DNA of 64,000 nucleotides from Acidobacteriota bacterium. Its GTDB lineage: Bacteria; Zixibacteria; MSB-5A5; GN15; FEB-12. Location: contig DATKXK010000014.1 of NCBI GenBank assembly GCA_035529075.1, positions 1-64,000 of the forward strand, in the 5' to 3' direction. Below the pieces are notes generated by a model. That model made no database searches, was not told where the DNA came from, and saw nothing but the letters and a program-made list of their open reading frames with translations. Position 1 is the first letter of the stretch. Each line of letters opens with the position of its first letter. Shown one piece after another: positions 17,322-26,322 of this stretch. Made by a program: the position numbers and the translations under genes.

Positions 17322-17770
17322 GAACGGCAGTTCTGATCGTTCTGGTGGCTACGGTGACGGGCTGCGGCGGGAGGCAGGCTCGACTTTACAATCAGCCGAC
17401 GCCCGAGTCCGGCGGGCACTACGAGATTGCCTGGACCGATCCGCAACTGGTCGCGGCCGATACGCTGTTCACCCTCATTCGTTCCGAGCAGATTGATTCC
17501 GTTTATGTCGCCCGACCGGATCCGTTCGCCCACCTGAGTCCGTCGATCAGTTTCCACGTCACCGAGGACAGTTGCACGGCGGCCGTCAACCTCGTCGACG
17601 ACCGCTCACGGGTGGTTCTGCCTCTGCTGGTACGGAGCCTCGGCAGCGGATACTATCGGCTGACGTTTCACTACGACCAGTTCAACGCCGTCGTGCACCC
17701 GTCGGCAAGTTACTTCCTTACTGCCAACGTGTGCGGGCGCGCGGCGGGACGGATGCCGGTGGGTCGCTGA
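17318..17770 (+). CDS. Small predicted lipoprotein
   Basis: A 150-aa protein with a signal peptide and a lipobox 'TVTGC' (Cys near residue 16), so probably lipid-anchored. The mature part is beta-rich without a recognised domain. It overlaps the preceding FlgD-Ig-like gene by 4 bp and is surely cotranscribed with it, implying a shared envelope role. The function is unknown. Confidence 0.72.
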   Translation: MRTAVLIVLVATVTGCGGRQARLYNQPTPESGGHYEIAWTDPQLVAADTLFTLIRSEQIDSVYVARPDPFAHLSPSISFHVTEDSCTAAVNLVDDRSRVVLPLLVRSLGSGYYRLTFHYDQFNAVVHPSASYFLTANVCGRAAGRMPVGR

Positions 17771-17912
17771 CTCACCTAACTTCCTGTTCCGCACCTTATT
17801 GTCCGATAATTGCACAGCCGCCTTCCTGTAATGCCGGCGCTGCCTGCCGATAGAAAAGGTGAATCCTCACAAGGTGAGGCCCGAAGGCAACGTCCATCTT
17901 CAGGGAGCAAAA

Positions 17913-19286
17913 GTGCCCAGCATACTGGTCGTCGAAGACAAAGATTCCATGCGCAATATGCTCTGCCAGACTCTGGTGGAGGAGGGATACCGCGTCGATA
18001 CGGCCGAGCACGGGAAGAAGGCCCTCGACCTGGTGCGGAACAAGTCCTACGATCTGGTGCTGACGGATCTGAGGATGCCTGATATCGACGGACTGGACGT
18101 GCTCTCCGGCGTCAAGGAGATCGACGAGGAGACGTCGGTCATCCTCATGACGGCGTACGGCACGATCGAGGACGCCGTGACGGCCATGAAGAAGGGGGCG
18201 TATGATTTCATTACGAAGCCGTTCGACACCGAACACCTTTGCGTGCTGATCGGCCGTGCCCTCGAGAACCGGCGGCTGGTGGCCGAGAACACACTGCTGA
18301 GGCAGGAGCTTTTCGCCGACCAGGGGTTTGCCAACATCATTGGCAAGAACCACAAGCTGGTCGAGTTGTGCGAGCTGGTGAAGAAAGTGGCCGTCTCCGA
18401 TGCTTCGGTGCTTCTCGACGGGGAATCAGGGACCGGCAAGGAGCTGTTTGGGCGGGCGATTCACTCCCTGTCCAACCGCAAGGACGGACCGTACATCGCC
18501 ATAAACTGTGCGGCCATTCCCCGGGAGTTGCTCGAGAATGAGCTGTTCGGTTCGGAGAAGGGGGCATTTACGGGGGCGCATGCCCGCAAGATGGGCAAGT
18601 TCGAGATTGCCAACACCGGCACGGCCTTTCTTGACGAAATCGGGGACATGGATATCGCGCTGCAGGCCAAACTGCTGCGTATCCTCCAACAGAAGAATTT
18701 CGAACGCCTCGGCGGCACGAAAACGGTCGACGTCGACGTGCGCGTCATCGCGGCAACCAACATGGATCTCAAGGAACTGATCCGGCAGAAGAAATTCCGG
18801 GAGGACCTGTACTACCGTCTGTCGGTGTTTCCGCTGCACATTCCCGCCCTGAGAGAGCGCCTCGATGACGTCCCGGCCCTGGCCGAGTACTTCATCGAGA
18901 AATACTGCCGCGAGATGAAGAAACCGCCGCGGTCGCTCACGCGTGACGCCCTGAACCTTCTGGAGAAGTATCACTGGCCGGGCAACGTCCGCGAGCTGGA
19001 GAACACGATCGAGCGGGCGGTTATTCTTGCCGAAGGCAAGAAGATCTCGCCGGAACATCTGGCCATTCGTATTCGTCGCACCGACGAAATTCAGCTTCGG
19101 GAGGGCGCGGGGCTCAAGGAGATAGGGTCGCATGCCCAGGCACAGGCCGAGCGGGGAACCATCATTCGCGTTCTCAAGGAAGTGCGGGGCAACAAACGCA
19201 AGTGCGCCAAGGTCCTTAAGATCGACTATACCACGTTGTTCGATAAAATGAAGCGGTACGGTATAACGGACAAGGACCTCGCGTAA
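17913..19286 (+). CDS. NtrC-family sigma54-dependent response regulator
   Basis: A regulator of about 457 aa with three domains. An N-terminal receiver carries 'VVEDKDSM', phospho-site '[10 protein letters not shown]' and Lys in 'FITKPFD'. The central AAA+ sigma54-activation domain has Walker A 'GESGTGKE', 'GAFTGA' intact for sigma54 contact, Walker B 'FLDEIGD' and the R-finger region. The C-terminal Fis-type helix-turn-helix ends in '[19 protein letters not shown]'. GTG 17913 is preferred because AGGGAG lies 5 nt upstream and the receiver begins there; GTG 17859 is an in-frame alternative. No sensor kinase is adjacent. Targets are unknown and no clear -24/-12 promoter was found in the window. 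Confidence 0.93.
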   Translation: MPSILVVEDKDSMRNMLCQTLVEEGYRVDTAEHGKKALDLVRNKSYDLVLTDLRMPDIDGLDVLSGVKEIDEETSVILMTAYGTIEDAVTAMKKGAYDFITKPFDTEHLCVLIGRALENRRLVAENTLLRQELFADQGFANIIGKNHKLVELCELVKKVAVSDASVLLDGESGTGKELFGRAIHSLSNRKDGPYIAINCAAIPRELLENELFGSEKGAFTGAHARKMGKFEIANTGTAFLDEIGDMDIALQAKLLRILQQKNFERLGGTKTVDVDVRVIAATNMDLKELIRQKKFREDLYYRLSVFPLHIPALRERLDDVPALAEYFIEKYCREMKKPPRSLTRDALNLLEKYHWPGNVRELENTIERAVILAEGKKISPEHLAIRIRRTDEIQLREGAGLKEIGSHAQAQAERGTIIRVLKEVRGNKRKCAKVLKIDYTTLFDKMKRYGITDKDLA

Positions 19287-19330
19287 GGTGGGTGGCGGGC
19301 CGGCAAGGGCCGGTTCGCTTTTTTACATAG

Positions 19331-19360
19331 AAAAGCCGCCCCAAAAAGGCGGCTTTTTTT
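19331..19360 (+). terminator. Intrinsic terminator after the NtrC-type gene
   Basis: AAAAGCCGCC pairs with GGCGGCTTTT around a CCAAAAA-type loop and is followed by a run of T. A weaker hairpin (CCGGC/GCCGG) followed by TTTTTT lies just upstream at about 19300-19325, giving two terminators in series. Confidence 0.85.
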
Positions 19361-19445
19361 ATGCTGTCCTGCTGACGGCCGGGGCCGTTACTTCAGGCCG
19401 GTTGGCCGGTTAGCGCCGGTGCGGTGCGGATTTACCAGAATCCTG

Positions 19446-19473
19446 TTGACAGATCGGCAAAATGGCCTAATTT
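19446..19473 (+). promoter_or_regulatory. Candidate promoter of the HNH nuclease gene
   Basis: A perfect TTGACA (19446-19451), a 16-bp spacer and a weak -10 TAATTT (19468-19473) would give a leader of about 125 nt. The leader contains a 5-bp GTCGG/CCGAC hairpin. Confidence 0.35.
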
Positions 19474-19603
19474 AACGGGACATCTGATATTTTTTGGGCG
19501 CCCTTGGTTAGTGCTTGGGGGGAGTCCTCGTCAGAGTCGGGCTCGTGTCCGACAGCCGGAGCGGCAGCCGGGGGCGGCCAGGTATTGGTAGATTTGCAGA
19601 TCG

Positions 19604-20131
19604 GTGGCTGGCGTGAACGGCTCTTTCATTAACAGAAATGTCCTGTTGCTCAATCAGAATTACGAGCCGCTGACCGTGTGCTCGGCAAAGCGGGCATTCG
19701 TTCTCCTGTTTCAGGGCAAGGCGGAAATGATCGAGACGGCCGACGGTCTGAAGATCCGCACGGTTTCGCGCAGTTATGCTCTCCCTTCAATCGTGCGCCT
19801 CTGGCAGTATCGACGCGTGCCGTACAAACACATCATGCTGACGCGGAAGAACGTCATCACGCGCGACGGTCACCGCTGCCAGTATTGCGGCGCCAGCAAG
19901 GGTGCCATGACGGTCGACCATATCATCCCCAAGACCCGCAGCGGCAGGGATATATGGGAAAACATGGTCTGTGCCTGCGTTCGCTGCAACAATAAGAAGG
20001 GTGATAGGACGTTGCCGGAAGCACGCATGAAACTGCTGAAGAAACCCCGCCGTCCGACTAATATTACGTTTATTCAACGGTACATCGGCGCCGCCAACCA
20101 CCGATGGCGCCAGTTCCTGTTCATGGACTGA
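19604..20131 (+). CDS. HNH endonuclease-family protein
   Basis: A 175-aa protein with an N-terminal region 'NRNVLLLNQNYEPLTVCSAKRAFVLL'-like and a C-terminal HNH domain. In that domain 'CQYCG' and 'CVRCNNKKGDR' form the zinc CxxC pairs, and 'TVDHIIPKTRSGRD' carries the catalytic His. This short two-part architecture is widespread as a stand-alone chromosomal gene; its substrate is generally unknown. GTG 19604 is taken as start, with GTG 19613 equally possible. No restriction or phage neighbour supports a defence role. Confidence 0.88.
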   Translation: MAGVNGSFINRNVLLLNQNYEPLTVCSAKRAFVLLFQGKAEMIETADGLKIRTVSRSYALPSIVRLWQYRRVPYKHIMLTRKNVITRDGHRCQYCGASKGAMTVDHIIPKTRSGRDIWENMVCACVRCNNKKGDRTLPEARMKLLKKPRRPTNITFIQRYIGAANHRWRQFLFMD

Positions 20132-20270
20132 GACGCTTCGGTACCGCCCCGTCCGTATCGCCTCCCCTTGTCTGAACATGCCAATGTCTATGCGTGATGA
20201 ATCGTACAATCATGACGGCAACGGGCAACGGCGTTCGTCATATACTCCCGTTTACGGTACCGGAACCGAC

Positions 20271-20302
20271 GCAAAAAAGCGGAAACGGCCACGCTTTTTT
20301 GT
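20271..20302. terminator. Bidirectional hairpin terminator between HNH and trpS genes
   Basis: AAAAAAGCG (20273-20281) and CGCTTTTTT (20292-20300) form a perfect stem with a 10-nt loop. The flanking A and T runs allow termination in either direction. Confidence 0.7.
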
Positions 20303-20356
20303 TGATTTGTGGCCGGCTTTTGGATAATATCGAACCTCAAGGCGCTGGAACTGCTT

Positions 20357-21346
20357 ATGAACAAACAGGTTAAGCGAGAGACAATTCTTTCGGGCATGCA
20401 GCCGACCGGTTCGGTCCACATCGGCAATCTGGAGGGAGCCCTTCGCAACTGGGTCAGGCTCCAGGATCGGTACGAGATGTACTGCTGTATCGCCGACTGG
20501 CACTCTCTGACCGCCGAGTACAAGGATCCGTCCTGTCTGAAGGAACTGATCTTTCAGATGGCCGTGGATTACCTTGCGGCCGGTCTCGATCCGCTCAAGT
20601 GCGCCATCTTCATTCAGTCCGAGGTCAAGGAACATGCCGAGTTGCACCTGATTTTCTCCATGTTGATCTCTGTTCCCGCGCTGGTGCGGTTGCCCACCTA
20701 CCAGGAAAAGAAGGACGAGCTGGACTCATACGGGTTCCTCGGCTATCCGGTTCTTCAGGCGGCGGATATCTGCGCCTACAATGCGCACAAAGTGCCGGTC
20801 GGCAAAGACCAGGAAAAACACATTTGGTTGGCCAATGACCTGGCGAAGCGGTTCAACGCGCTGTACGGCGAGACGCTGGTGGAACCGGCGGCCCTCTTTA
20901 CCGAGGTCCCGCTGATACTGGGCTCTGACAATCGCAAGATGTCCAAATCGCTGAACAACCACATTCCGATCGACTTTACCGAGGAACAGACGGCCGGGAA
21001 GATCAGGACGTTCTTTACCGATCCAAACAAGATTCGGAAGGGGGACCCGGGGAATCCGGACGGGTGTCCGGTGTACATGCTGCACCGGGTGTACACGCCG
21101 AAGGCCGCTGACGAGATTGCGCCTGAGTGCCGGACCGGCGAGCTTGGCTGCGTGGACTGTAAGAAACGGCTGGCTGACAGCCTGAACGAGGCGCTGCGTC
21201 CCATCCGGGACCGGCGCGCCGAACTGGCCGCCAAACCGGACTTCGTGTGGGATGTCCTGGCCGACGGGCGTGATCGTGCGCAGGCCCGGGCGCGCACGGT
21301 GCTGGCGAAGGTTCGCTCGGCGATGAACACGGATTATCGGGAATAG
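20357..21346 (+). CDS. trpS: Tryptophanyl-tRNA synthetase
   Basis: A 329-aa class I aminoacyl-tRNA synthetase charging tRNA-Trp. It has the HIGH-type motif 'SVHIGNLEGA' near the N-terminus and the KMSKS motif 'NRKMSKSLNNH', and its length is normal for bacterial TrpS. ATG 20357 is chosen (GGAA 7 nt upstream; homology begins 'ETILSGMQPTGSVHIGN'); an upstream in-frame ATG at 20309 is rejected. A GATAAT box at 20323-20328 with TTGTTG 18 bp upstream may be its promoter. It is followed 5 bp later by scpA. No T-box or trp leader was recognised. Confidence 0.95.
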   Translation: MNKQVKRETILSGMQPTGSVHIGNLEGALRNWVRLQDRYEMYCCIADWHSLTAEYKDPSCLKELIFQMAVDYLAAGLDPLKCAIFIQSEVKEHAELHLIFSMLISVPALVRLPTYQEKKDELDSYGFLGYPVLQAADICAYNAHKVPVGKDQEKHIWLANDLAKRFNALYGETLVEPAALFTEVPLILGSDNRKMSKSLNNHIPIDFTEEQTAGKIRTFFTDPNKIRKGDPGNPDGCPVYMLHRVYTPKAADEIAPECRTGELGCVDCKKRLADSLNEALRPIRDRRAELAAKPDFVWDVLADGRDRAQARARTVLAKVRSAMNTDYRE

Positions 21347-21351
21347 ATTTA

Positions 21352-22155
21352 ATGACGGACCACATTATCGACAACCAGACGGACAACTATCGTGTCGATC
21401 TCGACGTATTCAACGGGCCGCTGGACCTGTTGCTGTACCTGATCAAAAGGGAAGAGGTCGATATCTACGATATTCCGATCGCCCGCATCACGAAACAGTA
21501 CCTGCGCTACATCGAGATGATGAAGACCCTCAACCTGGAGCTGGTCGGCGAATTCATCCTCGTGGCGGCGACGCTGATTCGGATAAAGACGCGGCTGCTG
21601 CTTCCTCGCGACGAGGCCGAGGCCAACGAACAGGATCCGCGCGAGGAACTTATCATGGCGCTGGTTGAGTACCGCAAGTATAAGGAGGCCGGCGAGGAAC
21701 TGCGGGAAAAAGCGCTTGAAGAGGAACGGGTGTACGTGCCCGCTTTGCCGGTGGACAGGATCGAGACCAAGCGCGACGTCAGCTCGGCCACCACGCTGTA
21801 TGAACTTCTGGTGGCCTTTACGGACGTTCTTTCGGCCCGTCGCTCGGAATCGGCGCACCGGGTCAATCTGGATGACATCACCATCGAGGATCGCATCCGG
21901 GCGGTACTGGACCTGCTCGGAAGCCGGGAGCAGGCAACGTTCCCGGAGCTGTTTGCGGACAATCCCGGGAGGTTGGTTGCCGTCGTGACGCTTATTGCCG
22001 TACTGGAATTGACCCGCACCCGGCGGATACGCGTATTTCAATCGGTGCCGTTCGCCGAATTGCGAGTGTATCGCGGAGTGGCGTTCGACGCTCCCCTCCA
22101 GGGGATAGATCTGGTAGAGGTATCAACACCAAGTGAGCAGGCGGCTATGCAATGA
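21352..22155 (+). CDS. scpA: Segregation and condensation protein A (kleisin)
   Basis: ScpA is the kleisin subunit of the bacterial condensin SMC-ScpAB, which compacts and segregates chromosomes. The 267-aa product has the typical N-terminal motif 'VFNGPLDLLLYLIKREEVDIYDIP'-like and an Asp/Glu/Arg-rich middle, and ends in a winged-helix C-terminal region that contacts SMC ('PFAELRVYRGVAF'). It overlaps scpB by 4 bp (ATGA), the usual arrangement. The smc gene itself is not in this window; the SMC-like gene at 13510 is of the Rad50 type, not the partner. Confidence 0.93.
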   Translation: MTDHIIDNQTDNYRVDLDVFNGPLDLLLYLIKREEVDIYDIPIARITKQYLRYIEMMKTLNLELVGEFILVAATLIRIKTRLLLPRDEAEANEQDPREELIMALVEYRKYKEAGEELREKALEEERVYVPALPVDRIETKRDVSSATTLYELLVAFTDVLSARRSESAHRVNLDDITIEDRIRAVLDLLGSREQATFPELFADNPGRLVAVVTLIAVLELTRTRRIRVFQSVPFAELRVYRGVAFDAPLQGIDLVEVSTPSEQAAMQ

Positions 22156-22979
22156 TGGAAAATGCACACATCGACTCGACTATTGAAGCCTTGATACTGG
22201 CCTCACCGGAACCGCTGCCGGTCGGCAGGATCAACCAGGTACTGGCAAGTGCGACCCCCTCTCGCGTGGCCGCGGCGGTGGCGAAACTGAACAGCCGGTA
22301 CGCCCAGACCGGATCAGCTTTTCGTATCCGGGAAATCGCGGGAGGCTACCAGCACTATATCCTTCCCGAGTACGTCGGCTTTGTCGAAGAGTTGTTTACG
22401 AGGCGGCGCAAACTTCGGCTTACCCGGGCGGCCCTGGAGACGGCGGCTATCGTTGCCTATCGCCAGCCGGTGACGCGTTCGGAGGTGGAGCACATTCGGG
22501 GCGTGGCCTCGGACGGTGTCATTCAGAATCTGCTGGAAAAGGGCCTGGTCACCATGGCCGGGCGGGCCAAATCCGTCGGCCGGCCGCTGCAATATCAGAC
22601 CACCGACGAGTTCCTCAAATTCTTCGGCCTGAACTGCCTGGAAGACTTGCCGAAGATGTCGGAAATAGAAGAAATGATTGCGGCTCAGCAGAACCAGTCG
22701 CAAACCGAACTGCAATTCCTGCACGCTTCGCCCGTTGACGGGCGGGAGCAGAAGCTGAACATAGTCGACGGCACTTTCGACCCTCAACGACGTCAGTGCC
22801 TGCTGGAAGCCTCCCGGGATCCGGACTCCGTATCCCCAGCCGGAACACCGCTCCCTCGACTGGTCCTGAAATCTTCGACTGAGACTGAAGCTGTCCGGGA
22901 AAGCGCTGAAGAATCCGGTGAGGAGTCAAGCGTCAATGCCGATCTGCCAGCGGCCGGCAGGCCTGAGAACGTTTCCTGA
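22152..22979 (+). CDS. scpB: Segregation and condensation protein B
   Basis: ScpB binds ScpA as a dimer in the condensin complex. The 275-aa product has two winged-helix domains, with the conserved 'AALETAAIVAYRQPVTRSEVEHIRG'-type segment and 'GRPLQYQTTDEFLKFFGL' typical of ScpB. A poorly conserved acidic C-terminal extension of about 80 residues follows ('ESAEESGEESSVNADLP'). It starts at ATG 22152 (a second ATG follows immediately) and overlaps scpA. It is followed by an RNA pseudouridine synthase, a frequently conserved order. Confidence 0.93.
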   Translation: MMENAHIDSTIEALILASPEPLPVGRINQVLASATPSRVAAAVAKLNSRYAQTGSAFRIREIAGGYQHYILPEYVGFVEELFTRRRKLRLTRAALETAAIVAYRQPVTRSEVEHIRGVASDGVIQNLLEKGLVTMAGRAKSVGRPLQYQTTDEFLKFFGLNCLEDLPKMSEIEEMIAAQQNQSQTELQFLHASPVDGREQKLNIVDGTFDPQRRQCLLEASRDPDSVSPAGTPLPRLVLKSSTETEAVRESAEESGEESSVNADLPAAGRPENVS

Positions 22980-23025
22980 GCACGACATCATCCGCTGGCA
23001 GGCGCATCGATCGGGGTAGTGCGCC

Positions 23026-23748
23026 GTGATTCGTATCAACAAGTACATCTCCATGTGCGGCGTTACGTCCCGCCGGGGCGCGGAAGCCCTGATAACGGGC
23101 CGGCGCGTGACGCTGAACGGTGCGACGGTGCAGAAACCCGGCGTTATCGTTGATGAAACCACGGACGTCGTGAAGATTGACGGCACGGTCGTCACTCTGG
23201 CCACGCAGGCTGTCTACGTGGCGCTGAACAAACCGAAGATGGTGATGACGACGTTGTTCGATCCATTCAAACGACGGACCGTAAAGCATTGCCTGGAGGG
23301 CCTCCGGCACCGTGTCTACCCGGTCGGGCGGCTCGATTACGATGTCCAGGGAGTGCTCCTTTTGACCAACGACGGTGAGCTTGCTTTCCGTCTGACGCAC
23401 CCAAAGTACGAGGTGAAGAAAACGTACGAGGCCCGGGTCCAGGGGCAATTCAAGACCGAGGACGCCGGGCGGCTGTGCGACGGCCTGCCGCTGGAGGACG
23501 GCTACATCGGCAGGGCGCAACAGGTCAGTATTCTCGGGTACGTCGGGAAACTGACGCGGATCCGGCTGGTGCTGACGGAGGGCAGGAAACGGGAGGTCAA
23601 GCAGCTCTGCCGCAAGGTCGGACACGCGGTCGAGGAACTCACCCGCGTGGATTTCGCGGGCATAACCTTGAAGAACCTTCGCCCCGGCCAGTGGCGCCAC
23701 CTGACCGAGAAGGAAGTTGCGCGGCTGCGGGAACTTGTCGGACTATAG
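23026..23748 (+). CDS. rluB: rRNA pseudouridine synthase, RsuA/RluB family
   Basis: A 240-aa enzyme converting uridine to pseudouridine in rRNA. Residues 1-60 form an S4 RNA-binding domain ('IRINKYISMCGVTSRRGAEAL'-like). The catalytic domain includes 'PVGRLDYDVQGVLLLTNDG' with the catalytic Asp, and 'LTEGRKREVKQLCRKVGH'. The exact target (23S RluB versus 16S RsuA) cannot be fixed from sequence alone, but linkage to scpAB favours RluB. It starts at GTG 23026 and converges on the ferritin-like gene, 31 bp away. Confidence 0.9.
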   Translation: MIRINKYISMCGVTSRRGAEALITGRRVTLNGATVQKPGVIVDETTDVVKIDGTVVTLATQAVYVALNKPKMVMTTLFDPFKRRTVKHCLEGLRHRVYPVGRLDYDVQGVLLLTNDGELAFRLTHPKYEVKKTYEARVQGQFKTEDAGRLCDGLPLEDGYIGRAQQVSILGYVGKLTRIRLVLTEGRKREVKQLCRKVGHAVEELTRVDFAGITLKNLRPGQWRHLTEKEVARLRELVGL

Positions 23749-23779
23749 GACCCCGAAGGCCCGGCGGCCGGTGCCCGGA

Positions 23780-24274
23780 TCAATAATCCTCGAGGTTGGA
23801 CCACTCGGCGTCCTCGAGCCAGTGGTTCGGCCGGTCAAGAAACCTGATGACGTTCTCCATCGTGACCCAGTGTTCGTGCTCTTCGTCAGCGATGCTGGTG
23901 AGGATGCCTTTCTGGGTGCCGTCGTCGACTCCGTCGGCCTTTTCGCGGTAGAAGGTTTCCGATTTTCTTTCGATTTCGCGCGCCTGTTCCCAGACGTTCT
24001 TGGCCTCCCGTGGAAAACTGAACTCCCTGTCTTCGGCCTTGAGAGACTCAAAGACGTTCTTGACCGTAGTAATGATCCGGGTCTTCTCGCTTTCCCTGTA
24101 CTCGGCCGGTTTTCCGTCACGAAGCGCCTTGAAGATGTTGTAGTGCTTGAGCTCGTCCTCAGCAAGCTCGAGAAGAATCTTTCTGAGAGCCGGGATATCC
24201 TGCTTCTCGGCGTGCTCGAGGTAGAATTCCCGACCGTCGCTTTCCATTTTCATGGCGTACTCGAAAATGTTCAT
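23780..24274 (-). CDS. Ferritin-like (rubrerythrin-type) diiron protein
   Basis: A 164-aa four-helix-bundle protein. It has paired iron-ligand motifs typical of the rubrerythrin/ferritin-like superfamily: 'ESDGREFYLEHA', 'LAEDELKHY' (ExxH), 'REIERKSETFY' and 'IADEEHEHW' (ExxH). There is no C-terminal rubredoxin domain, so it is not a classical rubrerythrin. It is probably a peroxide-scavenging or iron-binding protein. ATG 24274 is chosen (GGAG 7 nt upstream); the frame extends to 24346, but a promoter overlies that stretch. Confidence 0.87.
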   Translation of the reverse strand: MNIFEYAMKMESDGREFYLEHAEKQDIPALRKILLELAEDELKHYNIFKALRDGKPAEYRESEKTRIITTVKNVFESLKAEDREFSFPREAKNVWEQAREIERKSETFYREKADGVDDGTQKGILTSIADEEHEHWVTMENVIRFLDRPNHWLEDAEWSNLEDY

Positions 24275-24317
24275 ACCGATCTCCGTATGTTCAGGGGACT
24301 GCAAATTGACCGGCTGC

Positions 24318-24346
24318 AATATTGGCTGAAAAAACGGCCTTGTCAA
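24318..24346 (-). promoter_or_regulatory. Promoter of the ferritin-like gene
   Basis: On the minus strand TTGACA (24341-24346), a 17-bp spacer and AATATT (24318-24323) place transcription start near 24311, about 37 nt before the chosen ATG. Confidence 0.6.
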
Positions 24347-24441
24347 CAGCGGGGTCGATAATGACCCGGGTCCGACCGCGCCGCCGCCCCGTCGGCAATT
24401 GTGCTTGCGGTCCCTCCGGATAGATCTTTACTTGGCCCGTT

Positions 24442-26295
24442 ATGGAGTCGCAGGTTCGGACATGGACGCGCCGGCATCAGGATTGGTTCATTCCCCTGTT
24501 GCTGTTGATCGTCTCCTTCACCGTCCGGCTGGTCTACCTTAATCAGGTCCAGACCCTGCCGACCGTCGCCAACCCCATCATGGATGAACGCTATCACCTG
24601 GAGTTGGCCGAGAAAATCAATTCCGAGACCGGCATGGATCCCGAACCGTTCTTCCGCGCCCCGCTTTATCCGTACTTCTTTGCCGCCGTATACCGGATGA
24701 CCGGCTATTCTCTTTATTGGTCGCGTTTACTGCAAATCCTGCTCGGGTCATTCCTGCCCCTGCTGGTCCTGGCCCTGGGGCTGCGGCTGTTCGGCAGGTC
24801 GGTGGCCTATTGGGCGGCGGGCCTGGCGGCATTATACCCTTCATTAATATATTACGACGCCTCGCTGCTTATCACCTCGATAATGACAATTCTGACAACC
24901 CTGCTGATATGGCAGTTGTATCGAAGCGAATCCAATCCCCGCCTTCTGAATTTCGTGCTGTCAGGCGCGTTGCTCGGCCTGGCGGCCCTGGCCCGGCCCA
25001 ACATACTTCTGCTGGGGCCGGTGCTTATTGTCTGGATATGGCTGGTGATAAAACCCGTCATCGGCCTGAAGAAGGCGATCATCGGCTACGTCGCTATCGG
25101 CGTCGCGGCCCTCATTGTTATTCTTCCCGTGACGGTTCGCAATTACGCCGTTTCCCGCGACTTGGTGTTCATCTCCTGGCAGGGCGGGTACAACCTCTTT
25201 GTCGGCAACAACCGCGAAGCCAACGGCTGGTCGGCCACGGTGCCGGGTGTCGATCCTACCTGGCAGGGGGGCTATGACCAGTCCATTGCCATGGCCGAGG
25301 CCGTGGCAAAACGACCCCTGAAACGATCCGAGGTGGCCGACTTCTGGTACGGCATGGCCTGGCAGGAGATCAGCCGTTCGCCGGGGCGCTTTGTCGGTCT
25401 GCTGTGGCACAAGCTGCGCCTTTTTGTCAACGGTTACGAGATCCCCAACAACCAGAACGTGTACCTGGTGCGGGACTACTCGCTCCTTATCAGGCCGCTG
25501 ATGTTCACCGGTGTGGTCTACTTTCCGTATGGTCTTCTGGCGCCGCTGGCGGTGATCGGAATCGTGCTCTCGCTGGGACGCTGGCGGCAGCACCTCCTGC
25601 TGTATCTCCTGACGGGATCGTATCTCCTTACGCTGCTTCTCTTTTTCGTCTGCGCACGGTTTCGCCAGCCGCTCATACCGGTTTTGCTGCTGTTTGCCGT
25701 GTACGCGGTCCACCGAGCGGCAGCTTTTGCGCGTCGGAGGCAGGGCAAGAACCTGGTGCTGTTCCTGTTCTTCTTCGCCCTTCTTGCCTGGGAGAGCAAT
25801 CACAATCTGCTGGGCCTTCGTCCGGACCAGGTCAGGGCTGAGGATATGTTCGTCCTGGGAACATCGTACGCCGAACAGAACGACATGGCAAAGGCGGAGT
25901 CGTACTTCCGCGGTGCCGTGGGTGTTGATTCCACGCATGCGCGCGCCTGGCTCAACCTCGGGTACATTCACAGCCAAAGGGGGAAGAACGTCCCGGCGCT
26001 GCGCTGTTTCCAGCGTGCCCTGGCTCTCGACCCGAACAACGCCGATGCTCACATCAACTACGCCACCGCGCTCGAAATAGATGGCAGGACTGTGGAAGGC
26101 GCCCTTATTCTCGAACGCGCCCGCCTGCGCTTTCCGTTCAACAGCAACATTCACATGAAGCTCGCGGCGTCCTACCATCAACTTGGACGCCCCGAAGATG
26201 CGAAAGCTTCAATCCAGGAATCGCTGCGGCTCAATCCTCACAATGCCCGCGCCCGACAGATTTACGACGAACTCTTCAAGACCGACGAGCAGTAA
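24442..26295 (+). CDS. Multi-TM glycosyltransferase with C-terminal TPR repeats
   Basis: A 617-aa protein. About residues 15-450 form roughly ten transmembrane helices with a GT-C/PMT-type pattern; the first periplasmic loop has 'NPIMDERYHLELAEKI', containing the acidic residues expected for catalysis. Residues about 465-610 are at least three TPR units ('ARAWLNLGYIHSQRG', 'ADAHINYATALEIDGR', 'SNIHMKLAASYHQLGR'). Enzymes of this type move sugars from polyprenyl-phosphate donors to lipids or proteins on the outer face of the membrane. The fused TPR part suggests a protein partner or substrate. The acceptor is unknown. Confidence 0.82.
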   Translation: MESQVRTWTRRHQDWFIPLLLLIVSFTVRLVYLNQVQTLPTVANPIMDERYHLELAEKINSETGMDPEPFFRAPLYPYFFAAVYRMTGYSLYWSRLLQILLGSFLPLLVLALGLRLFGRSVAYWAAGLAALYPSLIYYDASLLITSIMTILTTLLIWQLYRSESNPRLLNFVLSGALLGLAALARPNILLLGPVLIVWIWLVIKPVIGLKKAIIGYVAIGVAALIVILPVTVRNYAVSRDLVFISWQGGYNLFVGNNREANGWSATVPGVDPTWQGGYDQSIAMAEAVAKRPLKRSEVADFWYGMAWQEISRSPGRFVGLLWHKLRLFVNGYEIPNNQNVYLVRDYSLLIRPLMFTGVVYFPYGLLAPLAVIGIVLSLGRWRQHLLLYLLTGSYLLTLLLFFVCARFRQPLIPVLLLFAVYAVHRAAAFARRRQGKNLVLFLFFFALLAWESNHNLLGLRPDQVRAEDMFVLGTSYAEQNDMAKAESYFRGAVGVDSTHARAWLNLGYIHSQRGKNVPALRCFQRALALDPNNADAHINYATALEIDGRTVEGALILERARLRFPFNSNIHMKLAASYHQLGRPEDAKASIQESLRLNPHNARARQIYDELFKTDEQ

Positions 26296-26322
26296 TCGGC
26301 AATCCCCCGTTGCTCTATACCG

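Noticed and set aside
20132..20356. Possible T-box or trp leader before trpS
   Set aside because: No T-box sequence or specifier-like hairpin was found; the only strong structure is a bidirectional terminator.
22980..23025. Search for a separate promoter between scpB and rluB
   Set aside because: Only 46 bp with no -35/-10 pair; they are taken as one operon.
24961..26181. 406-codon minus-strand frame
   Set aside because: It is antisense to the TPR glycosyltransferase and its composition is an artefact of the opposite reading.
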